From the NCBI GenBank assembly GCA_951230915.1, contig OX579642.1, forward strand, positions 2,852,001 through 2,916,000: 64,000 bases of DNA. Direction: 5' to 3'. Each line of letters starts with the position of its first letter. Positions within the stretch are counted from its first letter, which is position 1. This document shows, in pieces, positions 1-11,342 of the stretch. Both the position numbers and the translations under genes were made by a program. The notes under the pieces were generated by a model that was given only the letters and a program-made list of their open reading frames with translations, was not told the DNA's origin and did not search any database. The stretch is from Antitrichia curtipendula (taxonomy: Eukaryota > Streptophyta > Bryopsida > Hypnales > Leucodontaceae).

Positions 1-2818
1 ACCTTTAGCTTTTTGATTTTGTATGATTAGCTTGTGGAGGTGTGCATTCAAAGTTTGAGTCTCACCCTTTAAATTGAAACAACTTGTCTTCTTCTTTACC
101 ATTTTCAAAAAAGTGCAGAGATAGTAAAGGGATGTATTTTTGGTGAAAGAAATGAGTCTTTAAATTTATACAACATCTTTCAAATAGATACAGTAGTAAT
201 TTTTAGTAATATTCATGCGTTTTTTTAATCCAATTTTTACGGATTTCATGAATCATGTGAAGAAATGGGAAAAAATTGGTCAAGAGGGACTTTGAGCATG
301 GTATCAAAAGTAGAGGGTCAAGGGTGTGAAATGGTGGAATTTGGCTCTTGATGATGCCAATAAAAAGGGGATGCTTGAAAGTCATGATTTTCCCTATTGC
401 TTCAACCCTTTGTTTGTATAAAAAACTTATTATTATCTCTTTATACATTAATTAATTCGTTGAAAAAAACGCCACTATTTCAAGGTTTTGTAGTAATCAT
501 AAGTTTTATCCACTAAAAAAATAATAATGTCTTTCTAAATATTTAGTCAAAATTATTTTGTATCATGTTAAAACAAATTATTGCTCAAAATATAAACTTT
601 GCCAATATTGACAATGAATGTGAGGAAATGTTAAAAATTTGGAAAGGACCTTACCTAGAGAGTGAGTCACTGCTACGTGAACACAGTCTTTTGTAGTATA
701 AATGATCATTTTTTAGAAGTGAACGCACAAATCATTAACAAATTATAATAATTTCAAATCTTATAAAAAGATATAAATTTCCTTGAACAATTGAATAAAT
801 GGGAAGAAATTCACACCAAATATAAAAAACACTCAAAAAATCTGAAAATTTTAATAAGGGTGGGAATTATAGTGTAGAACATCAGAGTATTATTGCAATT
901 AAGTACACGGTAGTTATCCTCTTCACGAATGCAAAAAAAACTTCATCAATAAAAAAACTTCAATATTCATGCAATTTTGCTTCAATTTATGCAAGTAAAC
1001 CTTCATACATCTTTGAATTATGAATACTTTCTAACATCATTTTTAAGATTTGTGAATCTTTCAACTAACAGCTTGTGGAGATAAAGTTCAAATAAAAACA
1101 TTGTTTCTTAATGATTCATAATTGAAATACAATAGCATGAATCCATTGGTAAAAAAAATTCATTCAAATATGTTCTCAAAACTCTTATTTGAGCTTCTTG
1201 GCTTGATTACATTTGTGCTAATTTAATTAGAAGCCAACAAAATCTAGAGATACAATAATAAACTCAAATTTAGAATTGAATTGGAATAATATTCTAGAGT
1301 TGTTTTCCAATAAATTGTACACCTAGATTGCAACAAAGTGAAGTAATTGATCTTGAGAGAGATTAACCTTTTAAATTCTAATTATGAAGTAAAGATCTTC
1401 ACAAACTTTAGAATGGAATACAAGTAGCAGAATATACGAAATTTGGTCTTTTATATTTTAAAGTGCACACATTTTTTCTTGATTTTTTTGTAGAATTTGC
1501 TTTTTAAAACATATTTTGATCAATTTGTGTCTAGGCAAGGGATCATAAATCATGTCGTAAAAAGAGCTTAGACATAAATAGATTCTTCAATAATGTATTA
1601 ACTACATTTTAAAAATCCAAACCTCAAAAAAAAATCTGTAAGATATTTTATCATAAGTGTATTTGGATGGATGGATCATTTGATTACATTTACATAGAAT
1701 TTAAAGCCAATAATAAAATGTCCATGTGTTTCAAGGAAAAATAAATAAAAATCATAATTTAATATAATTACAAATTTAAATCACGTGCAATTTGGAGAGT
1801 TTATAATTTTAAATGTCAACAAATGTAGAGACAAACAACATAGCAAGAAGTAGCATATTTACAAATGATTTGTGGAAAGAAAAAAAAAATTCAAAATAGA
1901 TATGAGAAATAACAATACAATTACATAATTCAACCAATCATCAATAAAAACTAATAATATATATGTGATAGAATAATAAAAATGTATCATCCTCTATTGA
2001 TATAGATTGTCATATACATCTTGCTAGCATTTTCAATTTTGTGAGATGAAGAAAAATAATAATAGTCTTTAAATCAATAATGAACACATTTGTGATCTTC
2101 AGAATAATTACAAGAGTTTTCAGAGTAAATATAAATTAAAAGGCATTACATACTTTTTCTTTTTCATAAATTATCTGCAAGACTAAATATAGTAATAAAA
2201 ACCAACCAAAGACAAATAAACCGTATTGTATAGCATTCTTTTGTATAAGACAACAAGAAGTATGATGTAATTTTAGTAGAACTAAAAAATTGTCGTGAAC
2301 ATCGACTTGGAGAAATGCTTCAATGATTGTACATAATGCAAGGCATGAAGGAAGGCATTTGAGATGGAATCAAATCCACCATATAAAAGATTTTATATAA
2401 CATCTAAGTATTGCATAGAGTTTGCAAATTAAAAACATGTGTGCTAAATACAAGTTCAAGTACTTGATTCAATACATTTTTCTTCATGGTGTTTCTATTT
2501 GCAAAATGGATAAATTGTACAAAATATTTAGTATGTTGTATTCATCCTATAAAAATAGAGATTATAATTGAAGCTAGTGAAGACTTTATTTTTTTTGAGA
2601 TTCTATAATAAAATGTAAATAATAATGGCAACAATTACAAACACTAAATTTTTCTTTTTGAAAGAAGATTCAATGTTACTCTAGGTACCAACATTGCAAC
2701 AAGTAAAACTTCACATAATAATTTCAAAAGAAAAAATTGTAGGATTGATTGGAAGGAAATTGACTATAGTATACACTAAAAATTTATTATAAACTTACAT
2801 ATCCTTATCTTGTATTTT

Positions 2819-2960
2819 AAGAGCTTTAAGAATGCAACATATATATAATGTTATAGTATTTTCAATGTAATAGAAATCCATAATAGCTTAAGAGCTTTAA
2901 GAATGCAACATATATATAATGTTATAGTATTTTCAATGTAATAGAAATCCATAATAGCTT
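2819..2960. repeat. Exact 71-bp tandem duplication
   Basis: Two units, 2819-2889 and 2890-2960, read identically base for base, starting AAGAGCTTTAAG and ending CATAATAGCTT. No gene is involved. The absence of any difference suggests a recent duplication or an assembly or strand-slippage event. Confidence 0.95.
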
Positions 2961-3165
2961 TTTTTAGTTTGAACTTTTAATTTATATATGTGCAATTTTC
3001 TTTTCATAATATCAATTTCATTTATTTCTTAATACTTTCAATGGACCACCAATAAAACCAAAGTACATGTTTCACATTGCCAAATGACCAATTCTCTTTT
3101 ATATTCTATTCATGGCAAAAATTATGGTAAGATTGGACATTTGGCATAATAGAAGATGTTTAAAT

Positions 3166-3208
3166 TGTGTGTGTGTGTGTCTCTATCTATCTCTCTCTCT
3201 ATATATAA
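3166..3208. repeat. Compound microsatellite (GT)n-(CT/ATCT)n-(AT)n
   Basis: A run of GT dinucleotides passes into CTAT/CTCT repeats and then a short ATATAT run. This is a simple-sequence repeat in AT-rich intergenic DNA. Confidence 0.9.
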
Positions 3209-3245
3209 TCACTATCATTTTTGCATTGCTTTAAGTAATTTACAA

Positions 3246-4140
3246 TTAATACCTAAAGGACCAAATTGCATTTTTTAGCAACATAGTAATTTCGGACATC
3301 TCACTAAGAATGTTTTTTTTTGTTTTTTTCTAATAAATTCACACAATATGTGGACGAGTTTTTTCTTCTGAGGTCCAACAACTTTTATAACTTTTGGCTA
3401 CATGGTTTTAAAGTTATTGTATGATATGTAATTTTTTCCCTATTAGGCTAATTTAGGCTGATTTCAAGAAATCATTTTTTCAAAAAAAAATATGAAATTG
3501 GTTTTCTAGATTTATATATACATGGAAAGCCTTGAACTATTCCATTTTGATTAATGAGATAAAAAATATGAGGAGTTTTAGTTCACGGGTAGTTATGGAT
3601 TCTCTACTCTAAAATAAACTTTGAAGTCCTTTATTTAACTCAATTTTTAATATTTTTGGAAAAAAATATAATCACAAGATGTAGATTGTACATTATAACA
3701 TTACAACATTAGAACAATTGGATTGACAATTTCTAATTCCACAACTAAGTCCTTAACAATTCAATATTTTGAATCATTATCAGTTACTTCTTTTTACTTA
3801 GTATTTTTTTGTATGTGTTGTATAATTCCAAATGATCTGAAAATTTTCAAGCATGTAGCCAACTTGACTTGAAGAATGAATCTAAAGAAGTACCACCAAC
3901 ATGGACATTTTTTCAATACAAATATGACCTTGTGTAATGCAATTGCTTTGTTTTTTGCAAGGCCAAAAAATGGATTCTCGTCACTTCAAACGCTAATATC
4001 TTGCAATCCACATGGTGGAATTTTTTGAAATTTTTCCACATGTTTTCAAACCAGTGTATGGCAAGATCATTTGGTTACATGTTTTCAAAAATGTTTTTTT
4101 TGCCTAGAATTTGATACTTATTGCCATGAGTAGTTGAAAT
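3246..4140 (+). mobile_element. TTAA element, family T4, right end lost
   Basis: The left end reads TTAATACCTAAAGGACC, a decayed form of the TTAACCCCTAAAGGACC end at 61875. Long internal stretches match that second copy in order: the segment about ACTTTTGGCTACATGG followed by AAAGTTATTGTATGATATG, the CTCTACTCTAAAATAAA block, and the TTGCAATCCACATGGTGGAA block. The match fades near 4100-4140 and the GGGGTTAA right end is missing, so this is an old, truncated copy. No coding frame is present. Assignment to the piggyBac-like group rests on the ends of the intact copy. Confidence 0.75.
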
Positions 4141-5217
4141 GTCATGTCCTTACATCCATGATGAATTTTGACTTTGTACTTTCTATACATGATTCATTTT
4201 TAAAAGAAACTATTCCAAGTCCACTTTCTTTTTGTATATCTTTCATCCATAGTGTATTAAATCTCTCACTAGCCTACCTCTTCATTTAGGATGCATTCAC
4301 ATCTAAATATTTGGAATCTTATCAATTCAATTAGATCCTATTCTTAGCAATATAATGAATTTCAAATTTTGAATATATATATTTCTATAAATTTAAAAAG
4401 TACAAATTAATAGTTCATAATTTAATCCACCAAAAAAATTGAAGTCATGAATCTACAAACTTTTAAATTTATAGAAATAAATTCTTGAAGTATAAAACTT
4501 ACAAATATATATACACAAGCTATATTTAAGTCAATAATTAGGAAATGTAGTTTACTAGAAAAAGGAAACAAACATAATGTTTTTCTAATGAAAAGACTAG
4601 TAGAGATGGAGAAAAAAACATTTTCTTAGACATTTATAGTTCTTACTCTATACAAACAAATTGGTTCTAGAAAATAAATAAGTTCGTATTTGTATTTTTA
4701 GCAATTTTAAAAACACAAGGTTTAATCTTACGTAATTAAGAATGTACAATAATTAGAATGATTCCAATTTTTTCCAAGATGTTTCAAATAATATGATAAA
4801 AATATCAATTGCTAAATCTTAAAAATTGATGCCTATATAAGTTTTTAAAATTTTGTAGGATCCAATTTGGTTAGTTTTGGCTTTCTACTCCTTCTGTTTG
4901 AAAATGTATACAAATTTGAGAGAGTTTTAAAATTAAAAATTAAAAAATATTACATTTGCCTAAGATTCCAATAAAAAAATTTGGGAGGGTAAGAAAGCCT
5001 TATTCATCTTCTTGTAATTTTTCTTCCCTCAAAGCTATGTTTTTTACCTATAAAGTTGATCATCCAAAATTGTTATAATTAAAAAATTCAATGGTTAATA
5101 TTTTTCACAATTAATTCCATGTGCACTAGAAAAAATAATCTTTAATTTTGTATGGTTAGAATTTAAAATTTCAATCATATCCATGTGTAAAAAACTATCA
5201 AAGTGGGACAAGACAGT
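4141..5217. other. AT-rich intergenic DNA, no gene seen
   Basis: No supported reading frame, RNA gene or repeat structure was seen in this stretch. Confidence 0.6.
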
Positions 5218-5449
5218 CACTACAAGAGAAAGGGGTGTTTTAAGTATAGTCCTAGAGATAACATTTTAAGTAATGACCTTTTTAGGAGATTTTCAGTAAG
5301 AATATACAAGATATTTGTGTCTTTTTAGTAAAATTTTACTAGAAAGACACAAATATCTTGTAAATTCTTATTGAAAATCTCCTAAAAAGGTCATTACTTA
5401 AAATGTTATCTCTAGGACTATACTTAAAACACCCCTTTCTCTTGTAGTG
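5218..5449. mobile_element. Near-perfect fold-back element with CACTA-like ends
   Basis: The whole 232 bp is one inverted repeat with essentially no loop. The left arm starts CACTACAAGAGAAAGG and the right arm ends CTTTCTCTTGTAGTG. Comparing the outer roughly 104 bases of each arm I see only two differences, with one more near the centre. Ends of CACTACAAGA type are typical of plant CACTA (En/Spm) DNA transposons, so this could be a CACTA-related fold-back MITE. I could not see a matching 3-bp target duplication (AGT on the left, AAT on the right). Transcribed, it would form a long hairpin suitable for small-RNA production. Confidence 0.8.
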
Positions 5450-7159
5450 AATTCATTGAAAACCTCCATTGTCTAAAAATTGTTGGGCCCTGAGGGGTTA
5501 AGAACAGTTTGGATGTTCTAACACCATTTGGATATTTGGGACGGGGGTAGGGTTTGTATACAAATGCATTTAAGAATGGATGTTATTGAAAATTTTACAT
5601 AAAATGCATGTTTGCCTAAGTTTTATGAATATATAATTTTTATTGCGATTAGACTCAAAATTTTTGAGTGGGGTGGACAATGGCTACCCCAATGGAGCGA
5701 GTTCACAATTTGTTTAAGACATTTAGAACTATAGGTGTAAAAGTTTGTAGGATTCTTCTAGCGGCTTTATTAAAGTCTTCAATGTCTTGAAATGGGGTCT
5801 TCAACTGGGGTCTTCAAAAAGGACTTATGAGAATCTTGGATAGTTCTTAGAGTCTTTGTCAATGTTTTTGGGGAGGAATCTTAGGTAGTTTAGGAGGGGT
5901 CTTTATCAATGTTTTTGGAAGATGTCTAAGACAATTTGCACAATAAATACTTAAATATATATGCACTAATTACAAAATATGCTTCAAGAAAAATTCAAAA
6001 ATTGAATGATTCATACAAGTTGTACACTTCAAAGGCAATATTATGAATCTCCCAATTTTGCCTTTGAGAATTTCACAAATAAAAATGATATCCCAACAAC
6101 TAGCAAGTATCAGAAGCCAAAGAGCCACATCCACTTGTTGGTGCAATTTGTATAGAAATTTCTATAAATATAATGTAATGAGCTCAATGTCAAGTGAAAT
6201 ACAACAATAGAGTTCGTAATAAGTGCACCAACCTCCACGGCACAAATTCAATGACTTCTACCTACATTCACTTGGAAGAAATTCCTAAAAGTCTCATCTA
6301 CTTCACCCACTTCATAAATAATGTTAATTGTAGTCTCTAATCAATAAAATTGCACCTAAATTTTAGTGTTTTACCAACTCTTTATGTCTCCCATGTCTAC
6401 TTGCACTAAATCCTTCTCCTATTCTTACCAAGTCAATGTACACCTTACAAGATATCTTAGCATTTTGTAATGGTACACAAATGAAGTTGAGTTTGGAGGC
6501 ACAAATGAGAGAATTGAGGGATGGATTATCTTGATCTCACAAGCATTACATGAGTTGCGTCATTGGGGGTGGGAGATTGGTACATCCACAAGCAAGTACA
6601 AACTCTTGTGGCATAGATGCAAGCAAATTATTTTCACAAGCCACCAATTTCTCATGGTATACAAACATGGTTCAAGCATCCTAGATTTAAGGAGTGGTGC
6701 TATCATTATTGACAATTAACTCAGGTGTTGGTGTAGAAAGAGAGAGAGAAGAATCCTTGATAATCTAATTTTTCAAGCTCTCAAGAACTTGTAGCCAAAC
6801 TCAATAAACACATACACTTGAAGCATCACGTGTTCAAACATAGGGGAAAAGATTGAGTTTTCAATTTGATTTTAATTGCCTACCTTTTTATGTGCAATAT
6901 TTTCTAAAATTGCAAAGACCTTCACACATAAGGCTAGAAAGGAAAATTTATATCCACAATTTATTGTTTCTTTTTTGTCATTTTCACTTCGCTTCCTACT
7001 TGAAAGCAACATGTTGCAACTCTCACATAGAGGCTTACCAAACTTCTATAAGCAAAGACTTGACACCAACACCTTAGTGTGTTCTAACATCTATCCTATA
7101 GGCAACCACACTTCTATAAACTCTACCCACACACCCCCACCCCTCCCCTCCCCTCCAAG
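5450..7159. other. AT-rich intergenic DNA with a solitary GAGGGGTTAA motif
   Basis: No gene is supported. At about 5490-5500 the sequence CCCTGAGGGGTTAA resembles the right terminus of the TTAA elements described elsewhere, but no matching left end was found. A region near 5770-5930 repeats the words GGGGTCTTCAA and TCAATGTTTTTGG, suggesting a decayed tandem repeat. Confidence 0.5.
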
Positions 7160-8132
7160 TAGTGAACACAACATTTGAAGCAAGAATAATGCATGCTCTT
7201 GGTGGTTTTCATACACAATTTGTGGACAACCAAGAACTTGTTGGGTTGGAGGGAAGGGAATCTAGTTGTGAAGAATTGTCTAAGGAAAGTTTTGAAGAAG
7301 GTGAATCTGCAAGAATCAAAGTAAAGAGTCTTAAAGAACTTTAGTGGCTAGAAAAATGTCTACAAGGTGCAACAACATATAATAATAAAAATTCAAAAAG
7401 AAGTAAGAGAAAGAAAGATTTAGAGAGTGGCAAAGAAGATTCTTCAACCTGCATCTGTGGTAGAGAGGTAGTAATGGAGAGTGGATGGAAGGCAAGAGCC
7501 ATTGGTCTAGTTGAAGAAGTGTCAATCTTGGATGCGACATCTGCAACCTTCAACCAAAGGCTTCCGCAGTTACCTATGACCTAAGTTGACACAACATGGG
7601 CAACTTACGACCTATGACAACGGCCATAGCATGCTATGGAGCAAGGGTAGGGATTATACTAAAGGCGGAGAGCATCTACATGAAAACAACTCAATGCAAA
7701 GCCTTAGGAGCCTAATTTGGTGTTAATTCTTCCCTATCAAGTTAGTGTTCACAAAGGAGGTTGGAGAGGTTGGAGAGGAACTGGGGCTATTTTAAAGCCA
7801 ACAAAGGCTTTGGAAGGATTTTATAGAATCCAACGGAATAGAGCTACAAATGAGATGGGTGTATTTGATAGGGGCACTTGGAAAATAATGATAAACATAT
7901 TATTGATGAACAAGTTATGAGGGATATATGGAAATCAAAGATACATGGGGCGAGAAGAAAGCAATGTATAAATGGATTAAAATTCATTGATAATGAAGAA
8001 TATTTTTCGAAGACTTGCCGAGGGTTTCACCTCTACAAAGACAACATAGAAGAGTACAAAATAGGATGTCCATGTGGGAAAGTGGGAGTGATAATTTGGT
8101 GGAAAAGTGGAAATTTAGTGAGGGGATGTTGA
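7160..8132 (+). pseudogene. Decayed coding-like stretch, unassigned
   Basis: One plus-strand frame reads from about 7162 to 7582 with a single internal stop (about 7342). It gives a Glu/Ser/Lys-rich product with a basic cluster (KRSKRKK). After frame changes, further open stretches run to about 8132, one holding Cys-Pro-Cys-Gly. I do not recognise the protein. The position just upstream of the piggyBac-type transposase pseudogene, and the usual acidic N-terminal region of piggyBac transposases, make it possible that this is the decayed N-terminal part of the same gene, separated by the element at 8187-8750. That is inference only; it could be random open sequence. Confidence 0.25.
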
Positions 8133-8186
8133 TGATAGTGAGGTACATGTAATTGTGGGAAACCTGAATAGCATAAAACGTTTGTA

Positions 8187-8750
8187 TTAATCCCTAAAGG
8201 ACCGAGGCATATTTTGAGCAAAAATTGTGAAAAACTACCATTTTTTTAAAGCAATGAGAAAAAAATGAAAAAAAAAGTTTTTTTTCAAAATTCAATTGTA
8301 CAAATTTGTACTAGACTACTATGAGAATGTGTGGAAATTTTTTCAGAAACTTTGAACGCATGGATTGAAAGATTATAACGTTTGAAGTTAGAAGAAAAAG
8401 TTTTTTTTACCTTGTCGAACAAGGCCAACGGGCTTTCACTCCTCCTAGAGTGAGATTTTTACACTACACATGGTTATTTTTTTAATCTTATATTATGTAA
8501 GCAACACACTTGCCAAATTTCAAAAGTGAAAGAGTATTTTTGCAAAAGTTTTTCAAAGCTGACCAAAAAGTTCAAGGCAACATAACTCTTAATCTTGGCA
8601 CTCGATAGGAAAAAACATATATTTCACTAAGGAGGTACATGTTCACACTTTATGTCAAAATTTCGTGAACATCCAACCAAAATTGACTCATAGGAACCTA
8701 TATGGATTTTCAATTGTCCATTCAACAGACAATTGTCCTTTAGGGGTTAA
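8187..8750 (+). mobile_element. TTAA element, family T1c (564 bp)
   Basis: The left end is TTAATCCCTAAAGGACC and the right end is GTCCTTTAGGGGTTAA, so both ends carry TTAA plus an inverted CCCCTAAAGGAC terminus (one change on the left). The interior is AT-rich and non-coding. Internal blocks, such as one containing TACAAATTTGTACTAGACTA and one with GCATGGATTGAAAGATTATAA, are shared with the longer T1 copies and in reverse with 18096-18960. It lies immediately upstream of the transposase pseudogene. I infer a non-autonomous piggyBac-like element. Confidence 0.8.
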
Positions 8751-8849
8751 AATTGCATAGGGAATCCAAATCATTTATTGTATAACCAATTGCTTTAAGA
8801 GTTACTCGGGGATAGGGACCCAAGTTTTTTTTGGCCCCGCATTGCCATG

Positions 8850-10213
8850 ATGATGGAATTGTTTCAAATTTTTCGACCAATTGTTATTTTACATAATTGT
8901 GATTGAAACAATCCGATATGCGATAGAGATTGATTGAGATGGAAATAGCTTAGGTGGGCTATATTGGGAGGAATTGATTGAATGCTTTTTTGGCAATTTT
9001 TTTGTACATGGGAATAGGAATTCCCATATATATGTCATTTTGGTATAGAAATGGGTCCCTATTTCATTGCCGAATCATTTCAAGTGTAACTCCTCGGATA
9101 CGACTTGAAGCATTGGCAATTTGCCTACATCTAGCCAATCCTACAACATATGTGCATGAGAAAGATGAGCACAGGTATGATAAAATGGAACAACTTTGGT
9201 GGTGCCCATTGCCTTGAGAAACTTTTGCAAGGAAGCTTGTAATGTGGATAAAAATGTAATGGTGGATGAAATGATGATAAGATATAAGGATTTCTAATTG
9301 TCCATTATGTCAATACATGCCAATCATATAAAAACATATAATAAAAGTGTGGTGTTTAGACATATATTGTGGTAAATCTCAAAGTAGTTGAAGAAAAATC
9401 ACTCGCTGCCCAATAAGAGTCTTCATTTGCACATGATGTAGTTCTCAATACATTAGCACATTATGAAAGAAAAGGACATGTTGTTACAATAAATAATTAT
9501 TTCACATCCATTGGACTTTCCAAAATATTATTCAATAGGGGCATTTATGCTACAAGAATACTACGTACTATCTGGGACGTCATACCCTTGGTATTGAAAG
9601 ACACTAATTTTTTTGTAGAAGTGCCCAAGGTACACTTGAATGGCAAATGCATGAGTCGTGGGCAATGAACTCAATAGTGTAGAAGGACAAGTGGTTGATA
9701 CTCCTTTCCACTCATGGCTCGCCAATCCAATTTCTAATGGATTGTTTTTTCTGTTACAATGCCTAAGAGACATGTAGCTACTAGAGAAGACATTCAAACT
9801 TCTCCAATCCACCTTGAGTACACTACACACATGCATGACATGGATGTAGCAGATCAACTGAAAACAATCTGTTGTCGAAATCAATCCCATGAGTGGTGGC
9901 ATTGTGTTTTAATTAATTAATTTATTATTGGACATGAATATTGTCAACATGTTTATTATTTACATGGACAAATGCAAGAATGGCGAAAGTCCCTTTGTAG
10001 ACCAAGTACACATTTACAATTTTGTACCAAGTTATGTAAGCATCTTCTACATACTTGGGTGGGAATGAATGGCCGTGAACCTCAAGGAAGAATGACATAT
10101 TGTTATCCATCAAAGACAAAAGTAAGAGGGCTTTGTGTTTTTGCAACGAAGGTGTGCCTAACTACCCGCATCTTTGTAGAGTCGTTGAGGCCTTGTACAT
10201 TTTGGAAGATTAA
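8850..10213 (+). pseudogene. piggyBac-type transposase pseudogene (DDE_Tnp_1_7 domain)
   Basis: Read across several frameshifts and stops, the plus strand keeps the landmarks of a piggyBac transposase in the right order. IVIETIRYAIE (about 8896-8928) corresponds to the family's TN-R-YA region. AFLAIFLYMGIGIP follows from about 8984. LHLANPTTYVHEKD lies near 9126. VDEMMIRYK (9262-9288) carries the first catalytic Asp, and a CPxxQYMP block follows. KGHVVTINNYFTS (about 9471-9509) has Asn at 9492-9494 where the family has its second catalytic Asp. DMDVADQ carries the third Asp (9843-9845). Next come HEWWH and, one frame over, LLLDMNIVNMF. A Cys-containing tail (LCFCNEG...PHLC) ends at TAA 10211-10213. 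With the second Asp lost and multiple frameshifts it cannot encode an active enzyme. Family members cut and paste DNA at TTAA. Neighbouring TTAA elements on both sides fit that job. No element termini clearly belonging to this copy were found. Confidence 0.9.
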
Positions 10214-10373
10214 TGTCACCTTCATAGGAGAGTTTTTTTTGTTTTTTTTTGTCTTCTTCTGGGAACAAAAGTTTCAGTTTCCAATTACAGTCAAAACACC
10301 CCCCAAATGGCAATTTTTGACTTTTTTTTTTCCTGCAAAACACCCCCAGTTCTTTTGGAGTTTAGTTGTGCCA

Positions 10374-11342
10374 TTAACCCCTCATCGCCGGAGGGGACGA
10401 AAAGTGTCCTCACAGAAAATTCAAAGTGCTGTAACTTTTGCATCCGCTGTCCAAACTCAATAAAACTTGTTGGTAAAGTTGCGCTCTCTCTTCTAGTTTA
10501 TGTGGCAGAATTTTCAGATCAATGCGAGCTTTATTGATTTTTTGAAAGCCAATCGAAGTTCATAGGTTCAATTTGAATTCACCAAACTGCATTTGAAGGC
10601 TGCAACTTCGGGGGCTTGTATCTCCTTCATCCAATGTTCGTTTTCAATCAAATTTGCTGTGTTATGTTCCCCTTTAAGTCTAGTTATCGTGGTTAAATTT
10701 TCATGTCAACCCAAGTTGTTTTGAATGCTTGGGAGCAATTCGAAGTTCAAAATCTAGACATTTTTGCATTACAGTGAACTTTGGTGGCTTATAAATTCTT
10801 CATACAGGAGTTTTTTTCAATAATTTTTGTTGGAAAAGTTTCACATACTAGTCTAGTTCTTGTAGTAAAAATTTCATATCAATCCAAGAAGATATGATTG
10901 ACTGAGAAGCATTTTAGCAGAGGTAGGTTCAGCTGTAGATGTGTTTTTTTGCTACTTTTTTCACTGTTTTTTGACATTTCAAAACAACTTTGCAAATGCA
11001 ATGAGTCAATTAAATGTGTTTTTTTTCCACCAAAGTGTTTGTCTTTTGGTTTAGAATTACCTTGTAGCTTAAAGTTTTCTCATTTGAGTAGGTTTAGAAA
11101 TCGAATTCCACCTCGAAATGTGTTTTTAGGAAAATTTCAGCATCTTTTTTCAACACTAAAACATTATAATCTTTCAATCTATACGGTCAAATGACCCCAA
11201 ATTTTACTTACACCATCTACAACATGCACACTAAAATATTGTACGGTTGAGATTTTTATATCTTAATCACATTTAGATTTATAACACTTGAAAAGCAAGG
11301 TTGTTTTTTGACATGGTTAGAGCTTCGGCGGTGAGGGGTTAA
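10374..11342 (+). mobile_element. TTAA element, family T2, copy A (969 bp)
   Basis: The left end is TTAACCCCTCATCGCCGGAG and the right end is CTTCGGCGGTGAGGGGTTAA, an inverted repeat with two differences including the TTAA on each side. Just inside the left end is a short palindrome-like block, GAGGGGACGAAAAGTGTCCTC. The interior is non-coding and matches, in the opposite orientation, the element at 52252-53226 over nearly its whole length (for example TAACTTTTGCATCC, TTTTCAGATCAAT, CTTGTATCTCCTTCATCCAA). It is likely a non-autonomous piggyBac-like element. Its left end lies about 160 bp downstream of the transposase pseudogene. Confidence 0.88.

Larger units (their letters stand above)
1..3245. 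other. AT-rich intergenic DNA, no gene seen
   Basis: Long AT-rich stretch with only short, unconvincing open frames. No codon-biased reading frame, splice-linked exons or RNA gene could be recognised. It contains the exact 71-bp tandem duplication at 2819-2960 and a compound microsatellite near 3166, listed separately. Confidence 0.6.

Noticed and set aside
5485..5505. Solitary GAGGGGTTAA as a TTAA element end
   Set aside because: No matching left end or T-family interior was found next to it.
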